64,000 nt of DNA from CBDDKZ01 sp965230415 (GCA_965230415.1 CBDDKZ010000005.1:4092001-4156000), one strand, 5' to 3'; positions 1 through 9,023 are shown, counted from the first letter of the stretch. The notes: generated by a model from the letters alone, not told the origin. Numbers and translations are program-made.

Positions 1-594
1 AAACTTGCTCTTGAAATATTTCAAAGTAATGATGTTGATGTATACTGCTTTTTGGATGACCGGGAAGATATGCATCAAAGCCAGATAGGAGAAGTGTCGG
101 TAATGGGATTTACCGATGACGAAAATTTGTTGAGTATTATTGGAAAGAAATGTGATGCATTTGTTTCTACAGATGAGTCGGGATATAGAGAAAGTTTAAC
201 CGACCTTCTAAAAGAAAATAGAAAAACGATACCAATAAATGCCGTTCACAAAAAAGCTGACATATCTGCATATGCGGAAATAGGGTATGGGAATTTATTA
301 GCTGCAGGTACGATCATAAGTGCGTTTGCCAAAGTAAAAAATCATTGTATTATTCATGCTAATGCTTTAGTTGATTTTGAAAGCGAAATTAACGATTTTG
401 TACAAATAGGTGCAGGAGCAGTTGTGAATAGTAGCGTTGAAATAGGTAAAGGGGCCTTTGTAGGAAGTGGAGCGATAATTGTTTCAGGGGTGAAGATTGG
501 TGATAATGCGCGAATAGGAGCGGGAGCAGTTGTAATAAAAGATGTGCCTGATGGTGCCACATTATTCGGGAATCCGGCAGAAGAAATTAAATAA
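1..594 (+). CDS. NeuD/PglD-type sugar O-acetyltransferase, 5' end cut by window edge
   Basis: The frame is open from base 1, so the gene begins before the window; the first internal ATG is at 52. The visible 197 codons contain an N-terminal Rossmann-like part (the FLDDRED stretch fits the PglD/NeuD nucleotide-sugar-binding domain). From about residue 85 onward there are hexapeptide repeats of the left-handed beta-helix type (IGAGAVV, IGKGAF, VGSGAII, IGDNARIGAGAVV). The end, GATLFGNPAEEIK, is the usual finish of this acyltransferase family. Members acetylate sialic acid or bacillosamine-type sugars for surface polysaccharide or glycoprotein. The substrate cannot be read from the sequence. The gene is followed after 11 bp by a small exported protein on the same strand. 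Confidence 0.85.
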   Translation, partial: KLALEIFQSNDVDVYCFLDDREDMHQSQIGEVSVMGFTDDENLLSIIGKKCDAFVSTDESGYRESLTDLLKENRKTIPINAVHKKADISAYAEIGYGNLLAAGTIISAFAKVKNHCIIHANALVDFESEINDFVQIGAGAVVNSSVEIGKGAFVGSGAIIVSGVKIGDNARIGAGAVVIKDVPDGATLFGNPAEEIK

Positions 595-605
595 AATATA
601 AAATT

Positions 606-962
606 ATGAGAAAGCTACTTTTAGTCATTGGATTGGTTTCTATACTAATGTCGACAAAGCCCATCGATAATGAACTTTTGAAAACTCAATTGATCGTTAC
701 TGTTTTAGACGATGTAGGTACAATTCAGGAGGGGGCTACTGTGAAGCTTTATAAAACAGAGGAAGATTATAACAAGGGTGAAAATCAGGTGCTGGAAACC
801 GGTATAACTAATGCAAAAGGGAAAACCAGATTCATAGGACTGGAACCGATTGCCTATTTCATGGAAGTGCAAAGTGGGAAAAAAGATAATTCTCTGGGAG
901 CAGAAAAAACATCTGTACTGGTAGAAGGTAAGATTAACAAAGTAAATGTTATTGTCGAGTAG
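606..962 (+). CDS. Small exported protein with a carboxypeptidase-regulatory/Cna-B-like fold
   Basis: The protein is 118 residues long. It has a short hydrophobic signal-like N terminus (RKLLLVIGLVSILMS) without a lipobox cysteine, followed by one beta-rich domain of the kind found in prealbumin-like or carboxypeptidase-regulatory modules (VTVLDDVGTIQEGATVKLYK, then ITNAKGKTRFIGLEP). Such proteins are common in Bacteroidota as periplasmic or surface accessory proteins and have no catalytic role. It ends 3 bp before the murI start, so the two are probably co-transcribed. The fold assignment rests on pattern only. Confidence 0.65.
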   Translation: MRKLLLVIGLVSILMSTKPIDNELLKTQLIVTVLDDVGTIQEGATVKLYKTEEDYNKGENQVLETGITNAKGKTRFIGLEPIAYFMEVQSGKKDNSLGAEKTSVLVEGKINKVNVIVE

Positions 963-965
963 TTC

Positions 966-1772
966 ATGCACCACTCCGATCCTATAGGTGTTTTCGATAG
1001 TGGTATAGGTGGTCTCACCGTTGCACATGCTTTAACAAAAATGCTGCCAAATGAGTCTATATTTTATTTTGGTGATACAGCTCATTTTCCCTATGGCGAT
1101 AAGTCTACACCGGCTATTCAGGCATATGCTATAAAAATATGCAATGTGCTCTTGAGCCAACATTGTAAAGCAATCCTTATAGCCTGTAATTCAGCATCCG
1201 CTGCAGCTTATGATCTTGTAAAAGAATATGTAGGCTCACGTGCTATCGTTATGAATGTTATCGATCCGATGGTAGCACATGTCGCTCAGGAATATGCCGA
1301 TAAAAAGGTCGGGTTAATTGGCACCAAACAGACAGTAGGGTCCAATGTATATCAGGTAAGGGTTGATTCGCTCAACAAAGGGGTGCAGCTACGGTCATTG
1401 GCTACCCCGCTTTTAGCACCGATGGTAGAGGAAGGCTTTTTTAACGATAATATTAGTCATCATGTGATCTCTGAGTACCTGGGCGACGAGGTGCTGGAAG
1501 GAATAGAAGGTTTAATACTGGGATGTACACATTATCCGCTACTAAAAAAAGAGATCTCAGATTATTACCAAAATTCCGTTGATGTTATCGATGGCTCTGT
1601 AACAGTTGCCATGGCAATGAAAAATAAATTGGATGCTTCCGGACTACTTTCTACTCAGACAAAAGTGAAACATCGTTTCTATGTATCAGATTATACGCCA
1701 TCATTTCATAAGTCTTCAAAAATATTTTTTGGAGAAGAAGTGGATCTTCAACCATATACATTATGGGAATAG
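966..1772 (+). CDS. murI: Glutamate racemase
   Basis: Glutamate racemase interconverts L- and D-glutamate to supply the D-glutamate of peptidoglycan, in the cytoplasm. The 268-residue length is normal. The family signatures are present: GVFDSGIGGLTV at the N terminus, ACNSASAAA with the first catalytic cysteine (near residue 75), and LGCTHYPLL with the second (near residue 185). Both catalytic cysteines are intact. The ATG lies 3 bp after the preceding small exported protein gene. No terminator is visible before the promoter of the next gene. Confidence 0.95.
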   Translation: MHHSDPIGVFDSGIGGLTVAHALTKMLPNESIFYFGDTAHFPYGDKSTPAIQAYAIKICNVLLSQHCKAILIACNSASAAAYDLVKEYVGSRAIVMNVIDPMVAHVAQEYADKKVGLIGTKQTVGSNVYQVRVDSLNKGVQLRSLATPLLAPMVEEGFFNDNISHHVISEYLGDEVLEGIEGLILGCTHYPLLKKEISDYYQNSVDVIDGSVTVAMAMKNKLDASGLLSTQTKVKHRFYVSDYTPSFHKSSKIFFGEEVDLQPYTLWE

Positions 1773-1815
1773 AACTTGTAACATTGAAAATTGGTTGTAA
1801 TAATATTCAGATAAC

Positions 1816-1848
1816 ATTGGTACGGCCATAAATTTATTCGTAGTTTTG
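1816..1848 (+). promoter_or_regulatory. Putative Bacteroidota-type promoter upstream of the purF-like gene
   Basis: A TTGG at 1817-1820 is followed after about 20 bp by TAGTTTTG at 1841-1848. This fits the primary-sigma consensus of the phylum (TTTG, 19-20 bp, TAnnTTTG). The start codon is at 1928, which implies a leader of about 70-75 nt. Seen by eye only. Confidence 0.5.
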
Positions 1849-1927
1849 TGTTGTACCTGTCAATTCTACGGTTAGTTCAATATGAACCGGATTTTGAGCA
1901 TAATCATTAAACTAAGACTATTTCGCG

Positions 1928-3817
1928 ATGAGTGAATCGATTAAGCACGAGTGTGGTATTGCTATGATACGCCTCCGCAAGCCCTATCAATACTATATTG
2001 ATAAATATGGTACTCCGCTTTACGGCTTGAATAAATTGTATCTTCTCATGGAAAAGCAGCACAACAGAGGTCAGGATGGTGCCGGTGTTGCTACTATAAA
2101 ATTAAATATTCCCGAAGGTACAAGGTACATAAGCAGAGATAGATCGATAGAGCAACAACCCATAGCAGATATTTTCAAGCGGATAAATAAAAAGTTTAAA
2201 AAGGTAATTAAGAATAATTCCGATGAGTACTTAAACGCCGATTGGTTACAGCACAATGTAGCATTTACGGGTGAAGTACTAATGGGGCACTTGCGTTACG
2301 GTACACATGGTAAAAACAGTATTGAAAGTTGCCATCCTTTCCTAAGACAGAACAATTGGCGTAGCAGAAGTTTGGTTTTAGCGGGTAACTTTAACATGAC
2401 CAATGTCGATCAACTTTTCAATAAACTGGTTGAACTGGGGCAACACCCTAAGGAGAAAGCTGATACAGTGACTGTATTGGAAAAAATCGGTCATTTTTTG
2501 GATGAAGAAAGTCAGCGCTTGTTTGATGAATACAAGGAAAAATATACCAATCATGAAATTTCAGGTATCATTGAAAACGAAATGAATTTACAGCGTGTAC
2601 TTCATCGCGCGTGCAGGGATTTTGATGGTGGTTATGCGATGATGGGGCTTACAGGCTTTGGTGCTGCATTTGTAGCAAGAGACCCTGCCGGAATTCGCCC
2701 TGCATACTATTATGCAGACGACGAAATTATCGTGGTAGCTTCCGAAAAACCCGCTATTAAAACAGCATTCGGAATTAAATTTAACGAGATAAAAGAGATT
2801 AAAAGGGGGCATGCACTCATCATATCCAAAAATGGAGAGTTAGATGAAAAACGTTTCATAGAAGAATTGCCTAAAAAATCCTGTAGTTTTGAACGTATCT
2901 ACTTCAGCCGTGGATCAGATCCTGCTATATACGAAGAACGTAAAAAGTTAGGCCGTTTTTTGGTGCCTCAGATATTAGAAAAAATTGATGGAGATATCGA
3001 AAATACTGTTTTTTCATATATTCCTAATACGGCTGAAATATCATTCCTGGGAATGATTGAAGGTCTGGAAGCCTACATAAATAAGTACCGTATTGATAAA
3101 ATAAAAGAAGGTAATTTGTCTGAAGAAGACTTGAATAAAGTCCTTTCTTTGAGACCTCGCGTAGAGAAATTGGTTATTAAGGATGCTAAACTAAGAACTT
3201 TTATAACCGAGGATGCTCAACGCGATGACTTGGTTGCCCACGTTTATGATACTACCTACGAGGTGATCAATAAGAATGTAGATACCTTGGTCGTCATTGA
3301 CGACTCTATAGTTCGTGGTACTACTTTGGAGAAAAGTATTCTGAACATGTTGGATCGTTTGGAACCTAAAAAGGTGATTATAGTATCTTCGGCACCGCAG
3401 ATTAGGTACCCGGATTGTTATGGCATTGATATGTCTAAAATGAAGGAGTTTGTGGCCTTTAGAGCATTGTTAGATTTATTGAAAGAGACTAACCAAAACT
3501 ACAAATTAGACGATATTTACGAGCGTTGCAACAAATCCAAAATTTCGGTAGAAGAATCTCCCAATTATGTCAAGCAATTATACGACTTGTTTACAGATGA
3601 ACAGATTTCTAATAAAATTGCCGAAATAATTAAACCTGTCGGTATGAATGCCGATTTAGAAGTGATCTATCAAACAGTAGAGTGCCTTCATAAAGCATGC
3701 CCGGATCATTTGGGGGATTGGTATTTTACCGGCGATTACCCGACTCATGGCGGAAATAAAGTAGTAAATACTGCATTTTCTTATTTTATGGAAGGGAAAG
3801 TGGTAAGAGCTTACTAA
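1928..3817 (+). CDS. Amidophosphoribosyltransferase-type class II glutamine amidotransferase (long PurF form)
   Basis: PurF enzymes make phosphoribosylamine from PRPP and glutamine, the first step of purine synthesis. After a propeptide of about 8 residues, Cys9 (HECGIAM) is the expected N-terminal nucleophile. Also present are RGQDGAGV, GHLRYGTHG, LAGNFNM, DPAGIRP, the CSFERIYFSR segment, and the PRPP loop VVIDDSIVRGTT near residue 455. The usual glutaminase and phosphoribosyltransferase motifs therefore look intact. At 629 residues it is longer than common PurF (roughly 450-510), with extra material in the glutaminase domain (about residues 60-110) and at the C terminus. Bacteroidota commonly carry such a long form. 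Whether it is the main purine enzyme or a paralogue cannot be decided here. purC lies elsewhere in the window, not in an operon with it. Confidence 0.85.
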   Translation: MSESIKHECGIAMIRLRKPYQYYIDKYGTPLYGLNKLYLLMEKQHNRGQDGAGVATIKLNIPEGTRYISRDRSIEQQPIADIFKRINKKFKKVIKNNSDEYLNADWLQHNVAFTGEVLMGHLRYGTHGKNSIESCHPFLRQNNWRSRSLVLAGNFNMTNVDQLFNKLVELGQHPKEKADTVTVLEKIGHFLDEESQRLFDEYKEKYTNHEISGIIENEMNLQRVLHRACRDFDGGYAMMGLTGFGAAFVARDPAGIRPAYYYADDEIIVVASEKPAIKTAFGIKFNEIKEIKRGHALIISKNGELDEKRFIEELPKKSCSFERIYFSRGSDPAIYEERKKLGRFLVPQILEKIDGDIENTVFSYIPNTAEISFLGMIEGLEAYINKYRIDKIKEGNLSEEDLNKVLSLRPRVEKLVIKDAKLRTFITEDAQRDDLVAHVYDTTYEVINKNVDTLVVIDDSIVRGTTLEKSILNMLDRLEPKKVIIVSSAPQIRYPDCYGIDMSKMKEFVAFRALLDLLKETNQNYKLDDIYERCNKSKISVEESPNYVKQLYDLFTDEQISNKIAEIIKPVGMNADLEVIYQTVECLHKACPDHLGDWYFTGDYPTHGGNKVVNTAFSYFMEGKVVRAY

Positions 3818-3840
3818 GTTTATGCCTTTTGGTATCCTAA

Positions 3841-5088
3841 ATGAAATTTCAAGATTATAACATTTCGCCAGCTATAAAGCAAAACCTGGAAAAAATGGGT
3901 TTTAAAAAGCCTACAGATATCCAGTTTAAAACAATACCTGCAATTTTAAAGGGCGAAGATGTATTGGCAATTGCACAAACAGGAACGGGAAAAACCGGAG
4001 CGTTTGCAATACCAATAGTAAATAAATTACATGAGGAAAAATCCAGGCATAGGCCCCCAATCGGAATTCGTTGTGTAATAATGGTTCCTACCAGAGAGCT
4101 GGCAATTCAAATAGCGGGTGAGATAAGCAAGTTTAGTAAGAATACACGCGTAAAGAACATTTGCTTGTACGGTGGCGTGGAGCAAGATCCTCAAATAAAA
4201 CTACTTTTAAAAGGTGCAGACATATTGGTTACTACTCCTGGTCGTATGTTCGATTTGGTGAGTCAGGGTTATGTAAACCTGCGAAATGTAAGTACTGTTG
4301 TACTTGATGAAGCAGATCACATGCTTGATTTGGGCTTCTATAAAGATATACAGGATCTCATACGTTTTTTACCAAAAAGACGGCAGACATTATTCTTTTC
4401 AGCTACAATCGATGACAAAATAAAAAAACTGGCCTACTCACTGGTCAATAAACCAATTCGAATTCAGCTTTCACCTAAAGATCCGGTTTCAAAAAATGTG
4501 GATCATGCACTTATTTTCGTGGAAATGGATGACAAACGTTTTGTTCTGGAACGCCTGTTACGAGAACATGAATTTCCAAAGACTTTGGTATTTGTTCGTA
4601 CAAAAGTAAGGGCCGATCGAGTGCAAAAGGCGATGGAGCGGGTGAGTATAGAAGCATTAGTGTTGCACGGAGATGTGGATCAGAAAGAACGAATAGCAAC
4701 GTTAAACAGCTTTAGAGGAGGTAGTAATGTGTTAATTGCGACTGATGTTTCTGCTCGCGGTATTGATATTCAAGGGGTACAGTTTGTTGTTAATTATGAC
4801 ATGCCAGACAGACCCGAATATTATGTGCATAGAGTGGGAAGAACCGGAAGAGGGAATAATAGGGGTAAAGCGCTGTCTTTTTGTAGCGAGCAAGAGAAAA
4901 AATTACTGGAAGATATTGAAGCATATATTCATAACGAAATCGATAGAATTGAATATTCAAAACAGGAAATTGGACAGACACGCTTACTTTCTGATGATCA
5001 ATCGAATGATTGGAAATCAATAGTCAAGACTATTGAGAAAGAAAAGGAAGTGTATAAAGCCAAAAAGAATAAGAGAAAAAAGAAATAA
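3841..5088 (+). CDS. DEAD-box ATP-dependent RNA helicase (RhlE-like)
   Basis: This is a cytoplasmic RNA helicase that unwinds RNA duplexes with ATP. All core motifs can be read in order: Q-motif region (ISPAIKQNLEKMGFKKPTDIQ), Walker A AQTGTGKT, PTRELAIQ, TPGR, DEAD (VLDEADHML), SAT, ATDVSARGID and HRVGRTGR. The 415-residue length is compact. The tail after the second RecA domain is short and lysine-rich (KAKKNKRKKK), a typical non-specific RNA-binding end. It starts 23 bp after the purF-like gene, with a possible shared transcript. Confidence 0.93.
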   Translation: MKFQDYNISPAIKQNLEKMGFKKPTDIQFKTIPAILKGEDVLAIAQTGTGKTGAFAIPIVNKLHEEKSRHRPPIGIRCVIMVPTRELAIQIAGEISKFSKNTRVKNICLYGGVEQDPQIKLLLKGADILVTTPGRMFDLVSQGYVNLRNVSTVVLDEADHMLDLGFYKDIQDLIRFLPKRRQTLFFSATIDDKIKKLAYSLVNKPIRIQLSPKDPVSKNVDHALIFVEMDDKRFVLERLLREHEFPKTLVFVRTKVRADRVQKAMERVSIEALVLHGDVDQKERIATLNSFRGGSNVLIATDVSARGIDIQGVQFVVNYDMPDRPEYYVHRVGRTGRGNNRGKALSFCSEQEKKLLEDIEAYIHNEIDRIEYSKQEIGQTRLLSDDQSNDWKSIVKTIEKEKEVYKAKKNKRKKK

Positions 5089-5263
5089 GCAAGTAATAAA
5101 AGTTCGTTTTTTTTGTTTGAACATTTCCATCTTTTGAGTATTTTAGGTATTACAAACTCTTACAACCATAAGATTTACACTATTTACGCATAATGAAAGT
5201 TATGCATCTTCTTTTGCAGAATTTGGTATAAATTTTGCTTAGAGTTTATATGTACTATTGAAT

Positions 5264-5283
5264 CAATTTCATATGTGAAATTG
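5264..5283. promoter_or_regulatory. Inverted repeat (8-bp arms) upstream of the bestrophin gene
   Basis: The arms CAATTTCA (5264-5271) and TGAAATTG (5276-5283) are perfect complements separated by TATG. The site is 47 bp upstream of the bestrophin start in a 241-bp intergenic region with no other gene. It has the shape of a dimeric-regulator operator. Nothing in the sequence identifies the regulator. Confidence 0.35.
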
Positions 5284-5329
5284 TCATATAGTATTAGGAA
5301 TATTTTGAAATTAGCGGATAAGGGATAAA

Positions 5330-6256
5330 ATGATAGTTTACGATTCAAATGCCAACTGGTTTAGGGACATATTAAATGTATTTAAGAGCGACACGCTTAT
5401 ATTATTGCTAAAGCGGGTTGGGTTCGTTGCAGCAATTACTGCAATTAATGTCTACCTGGCCATTAATTATTTTCATGTTCATAATATTATTTCAAACGAA
5501 ATCTATACCTGGATTGGAGTAGCTTTGTCCATATTATTGGTTTTTAGGACAAATACAGCCTATGATCGTTGGTGGGAAGGTAGGAAACAATGGGGTGAAT
5601 TAATAAATCACTCGCGTAGTATGGCTTTGCTTATTAATGCAAAGCTGCCGAAACACGACGAAGACAACAGACGCTATTTCGCCAGAAACATCACCAATTA
5701 CGCTTTTGCTCTAAGTGGGCACTTACGGGGTGTCTTCAAGAAGGACTTGCTTTACGATGTAACGGACAGGGACGAAAAAGCACTGGAAATTCACCAACAT
5801 GCACCTAACTATATAGCCAAAAAGCTTTATGCACGTACCGTACGACTTTTAGAGCAAGGCCACCTCAGCGAATTTGTAGAATTGAAAATGCTCGACCACC
5901 TGGCTGGGTTTAATACAATCACCGGAGCTTGTGAACGTATAAAAAATACACCAATTCCTTTTTCGTATCGAACGTTTTTGAAACTATTCATTTTGGTATA
6001 CACTTTAGTACTACCTTTTGCCTATGCCGATACATTGGGGTATTTCACCATTGTAGTATCAATTCTGGAGTTTTTTGTGCTGATAGGTCTGGAAATGATG
6101 GCAGAAGAAATTGAAGATCCTTTTGAGAATGATAGTAGTGATTTACCCACACGTACATTGTCATTTACCATTAAGAATAATGTTTACGAAATACTTGGTT
6201 TCTACGAAGATGTGGACGAACCAAAAGAAAAGAAACTGTATTCGGTGATTAATTGA
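5330..6256 (+). CDS. Bestrophin family (UPF0187) chloride-channel-like membrane protein
   Basis: The protein is 308 residues with about four membrane segments. It has the family signature TAYDRWWEGRKQWGELINHS near residue 80 and the later FTIVVSILEFFVLIGLEMMA helix followed by EEIEDPFENDSSDLP. The last corresponds to the conserved EDPFG-type stretch of bestrophins. Eukaryotic bestrophins are chloride channels; bacterial members form pentameric channels whose ions vary. The gene stands alone between intergenic gaps of about 240 bp on each side, so it is probably monocistronic. Confidence 0.92.
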   Translation: MIVYDSNANWFRDILNVFKSDTLILLLKRVGFVAAITAINVYLAINYFHVHNIISNEIYTWIGVALSILLVFRTNTAYDRWWEGRKQWGELINHSRSMALLINAKLPKHDEDNRRYFARNITNYAFALSGHLRGVFKKDLLYDVTDRDEKALEIHQHAPNYIAKKLYARTVRLLEQGHLSEFVELKMLDHLAGFNTITGACERIKNTPIPFSYRTFLKLFILVYTLVLPFAYADTLGYFTIVVSILEFFVLIGLEMMAEEIEDPFENDSSDLPTRTLSFTIKNNVYEILGFYEDVDEPKEKKLYSVIN

Positions 6257-6500
6257 TGAGGTTTTTTGAAAGTTGGAAAGTTGACCCTTACTGTAAAAGA
6301 CTAATTAATCAATTTAGAATACCCTCTGTTTTGAGAGTTGTTTGATGAATTGGAATTTTGCTGCTTTTTCTTTTGTAAGTTTGCAATAGAAAATCGAAAA
6401 AACACATCCAAAAATTCGCAAAACGATTGTAGGGTCAATTAATCAGTTAACCGCAACCTTAAGAATAAAATCGACTAGTATAACGATGAAGTTTTTACTG

Positions 6501-6827
6501 TTAGATAGAAAAGCTTTCCCCACAGCCACAGGTTCTTGATGCATTCGGGTTTATGAATTGGAACCCTTTTCCATTTAATCCATCAGTGAAATCAAGGGTT
6601 GTACCCAATAAATACAGAATACTTTTTTTATCTACTAATATTTTAAGTCCTTTGTCTTCAAATACTTTATCGGCTTCGTTAATCTCATCATCAAAACCTA
6701 AATCATACATGAGGCCACTGCACCCTCCACCTTTAACAGATACACGCACGTGATGACCTTCACTTTTTCCTTCTTCTGCTCTGAAACTTATTAAATGTTC
6801 TTTCGCTTTATCCGTGATTGATATCAT
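6501..6827 (-). CDS. Iron-sulfur cluster assembly A-type carrier (HesB/IscA/SufA family)
   Basis: The protein is 108 residues, the normal length for A-type carriers, which pass Fe-S clusters to apo-proteins. The three conserved cysteines are present: one in KGGGCSGLMYDL (near residue 36) and two in the C-terminal RTCGCGESF. It stands alone, not in a suf operon, and is transcribed toward the bestrophin gene. Which A-type subfamily it belongs to cannot be told from the motif alone. Confidence 0.93.
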   Translation of the reverse strand: MISITDKAKEHLISFRAEEGKSEGHHVRVSVKGGGCSGLMYDLGFDDEINEADKVFEDKGLKILVDKKSILYLLGTTLDFTDGLNGKGFQFINPNASRTCGCGESFSI

Positions 6828-6935
6828 ATATTCCGTAGTTATTAATTAGGAAACAATACTGCACTAATTAAAGTTTCTTTAATATCCAAAATTAACAATT
6901 TAATAAACATTCTTGAAATCTGGTCGTTAAAATGT

Positions 6936-7340
6936 GTGATGATGAATAAAATTGAACATATAGGTATTGCCGTAAGTAATTTACAGGAAGCCATAAAAAC
7001 CTATAATCAGATATTGGACACGGAATGTGTGAAGATTGAAGAGGTTGCCGGTGAGCATGTGAAGGTAGCATTTTTTGAAGTAGGAGAGAGTAAAATTGAG
7101 CTATTAGAGCCTCAGAATGGTCAAGGAGCCATTGCAACTTACCTAGAACGAAAAGGGCAGGGAATTCACCATTTGGCATTCGAAGTGGCTGATATCGAAC
7201 AGGAAATTAAACGGCTCAAAGGTTTGGGCTATCAAATTTTGGATGGTTATCCCAAAGCAGGTGCTGATAATAAACTGGTAGCTTTCCTACATCCAAAAGA
7301 GACTTCAGGTGTCTTAATTGAAATATGCCAGGATTGTTAA
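6936..7340 (+). CDS. mce: Methylmalonyl-CoA epimerase
   Basis: The 134-residue protein of the vicinal-oxygen-chelate fold begins with the typical IEHIGIAVSNL and carries the second-half metal-binding run GQGIHHLAFEV and the VLIEICQ end. It converts (2R)- and (2S)-methylmalonyl-CoA in propionate metabolism, the step next to the B12-dependent mutase. The gene stands alone; no mutase is in the window. Metal-ligand positions (His in EHIG, His in IHHLAF, Glu near the end) appear intact. Two ATGs in tandem (6936, 6939) could start it. Confidence 0.9.
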   Translation: MMMNKIEHIGIAVSNLQEAIKTYNQILDTECVKIEEVAGEHVKVAFFEVGESKIELLEPQNGQGAIATYLERKGQGIHHLAFEVADIEQEIKRLKGLGYQILDGYPKAGADNKLVAFLHPKETSGVLIEICQDC

Positions 7341-7559
7341 TTACATCATCATACCGTTCTTTCTTAACTTTTTAACATTTTTTCGGTCGCGCTTACATTG
7401 TTTGGAAACTCTTACACACGAGCTAAAAAGAAAAAGAACAATAATTAATAATGAAATGGTTTTGATTGGTTTGTACATGAACGTGGCTTTATGTAATAAA
7501 CGTTAAAAAAGTTGATGAGTTTCGCTTTGCCACCATGCTCAAATAAGCAATGGCCTGTA

Positions 7560-7589
7560 TTGGAATGTTCATCTATAAACGTAACTTTG
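7560..7589 (+). promoter_or_regulatory. Putative promoter of thiL
   Basis: TTGG at 7560-7563, an 18-bp spacer, and TAACTTTG at 7582-7589 match the Bacteroidota primary-sigma consensus. The ATG at 7605 is only 16 bp after the -7 box, so the leader would be about 10 nt or less. Confidence 0.55.
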
Positions 7590-7604
7590 AATAAAAGTTA
7601 GAAG

Positions 7605-8636
7605 ATGGAAGAGAATAATCGTACTGAAGTGGCTGCTTTGGGGGAATTTGGGCTGATTGATCATTTATGCAAAAATGTAAAAACGTTTCATCCGCAGACA
7701 CTGAAAGGAATTGGTGACGATGCTGCTGTTTTTGATATTGGTGAGGAGTTGATGGTCATGTCTACTGACATGTTAGTGGAAGGAATTCACTTTGATATGA
7801 GTTATACACCATTGAAACATTTAGGTTATAAACTGGTAGCAGTTAATGTCTCAGATATTGCAGCTATGAATGCAACGCCCAGACAGTTAACCATTTCTTT
7901 AGCGATTAGTAATCGATTTTCTGTTGAAGCACTAGACGAGTTATATGAGGGGATAAATATCGCCTGTGAAAATTATAAGGTAGATTTTGTGGGAGGTGAT
8001 ACTACTTCGTCGACTAGTGGCTTGATCATTTCTGTAAGTGTTACCGGACTTGTTTCTAAAAGTGCTATCACTTACCGCGATGGAGCAAAAGAAGAGGATG
8101 TGATATGTGTTACCGGAGATTTGGGAGCCGCTTACCTGGGGCTTCAGCTTTTAGAGCGTGAAAAGCAGGTGTTTTTATCCCAGCCCGATATGCAACCTCA
8201 GCTTGATAATAAAGATTATTTAATACAACGCCTCTTAAAACCTGAGGCCCGTTTGGATATGGTGCACGAGTTTAAAGACAAACAGGTTAAAGTGAATGCC
8301 ATGATCGATGTTTCCGATGGCCTCGCATCCGAATTATTACATTTGGCAAAGGCTTCACAGGTGGGTATTCAGGTTTTTGATCAAAACTTACCAATCGACG
8401 AATTGACCTATAATACGGCTTTTGAGTTCAATTTAGACCCCGCAACCTGTGCTTTGAATGGCGGAGAAGACTATGAGTTGTTGTTTACCTTATCCCAGAC
8501 AGAGTTCGAGAAAATTAAGAATTTTCCTGACATAACCAGTATTGGTAAGGTCGTGAATGCCGAAGAGAAAGTAAACCTCATCACCAAATCAGGAAATGTT
8601 GTTCCGATTCAGGCTCAGGGGTGGGCACATTTCTAG
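7605..8636 (+). CDS. thiL: Thiamine-monophosphate kinase
   Basis: ThiL phosphorylates thiamine phosphate to thiamine diphosphate, the last step of the cofactor pathway. The 343 residues carry the family landmarks: GEFGLIDHL at the start, KGIGDDAAVFDI, MSTDMLVEGIHFD, NVSDIAAMNATP, VGGDTTSS, DVSDGLASELLHLA and NGGEDYELLFTL. The neighbours are not thiamine genes. Its stop codon overlaps the stop of the convergent minus-strand gene through the palindrome CTAG (8633-8636). Confidence 0.94.
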   Translation: MEENNRTEVAALGEFGLIDHLCKNVKTFHPQTLKGIGDDAAVFDIGEELMVMSTDMLVEGIHFDMSYTPLKHLGYKLVAVNVSDIAAMNATPRQLTISLAISNRFSVEALDELYEGINIACENYKVDFVGGDTTSSTSGLIISVSVTGLVSKSAITYRDGAKEEDVICVTGDLGAAYLGLQLLEREKQVFLSQPDMQPQLDNKDYLIQRLLKPEARLDMVHEFKDKQVKVNAMIDVSDGLASELLHLAKASQVGIQVFDQNLPIDELTYNTAFEFNLDPATCALNGGEDYELLFTLSQTEFEKIKNFPDITSIGKVVNAEEKVNLITKSGNVVPIQAQGWAHF

Positions 8637-9001
8637 TCTTCCGGATAAGGTATATATAAGAAATTGGTAAAATCAGGGTCCACTACGAATAAACAACAAT
8701 ATTCATCCGGGTTTTTATAATGCTGTACGAACTCGGCTATCTTATCGTCGCTTATTAATTGCCTTTGGTTGAATTCTTCCATAAATGAAAAATTATAGTT
8801 CCATTCAGTGGCCAATTCAGTTCGACCTACTAACAGTTGTCCAAGTTCGATAGCTGTTTTAGAGATTGGGAAAATAGGGTAATCGCTTATTTTACGAATA
8901 CGTAGCTGATAGGCTGCTTCTTTTAGTGTTTCTGCAACTAGGACAAAATCGCGAGAAATGGTGCCTAGGTATTTGCCGTTTAATTCCGGATCGTTTTCCA
9001 T
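8633..9001 (-). CDS. Conserved-looking hypothetical protein, 122 aa
   Basis: I do not recognise a named family. The 122-residue soluble protein has no signal peptide or membrane segment. It is acidic, with several aromatic residues near the C terminus (EYCCLFVVDPDFTNFLYIPY). A TAGCTTTG -7-like box lies 15 bp upstream and the gene converges on thiL, sharing the CTAG stop overlap. The reading frame is clean and codon use resembles its neighbours, so it is probably a real gene. Confidence 0.65.
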   Translation of the reverse strand: MENDPELNGKYLGTISRDFVLVAETLKEAAYQLRIRKISDYPIFPISKTAIELGQLLVGRTELATEWNYNFSFMEEFNQRQLISDDKIAEFVQHYKNPDEYCCLFVVDPDFTNFLYIPYPED

Positions 9002-9015
9002 TCTATTATTTTGTG

Positions 9016-9023
9016 CAAAGCTA
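9016..9023 (-). promoter_or_regulatory. Putative -7 box of the 122-aa gene
   Basis: On the minus strand this reads TAGCTTTG, ending 14 nt before the ATG at 9001. No convincing -33 TTTG is at the right distance, so this is weaker than the thiL promoter. Confidence 0.35.

Noticed and set aside
6281..6438. Inverted pair TTGACCCT / AGGGTCAA about 140 bp apart between the bestrophin and IscA genes
   Set aside because: Only 8 bp and far apart in AT-rich DNA. It is likely by chance and there is no other mobile-element feature.
7318..7506. 62-codon plus-strand ORF after the epimerase gene
   Set aside because: It overlaps the end of the epimerase gene in another frame and has no homologous look. Probably random in AT-rich DNA.
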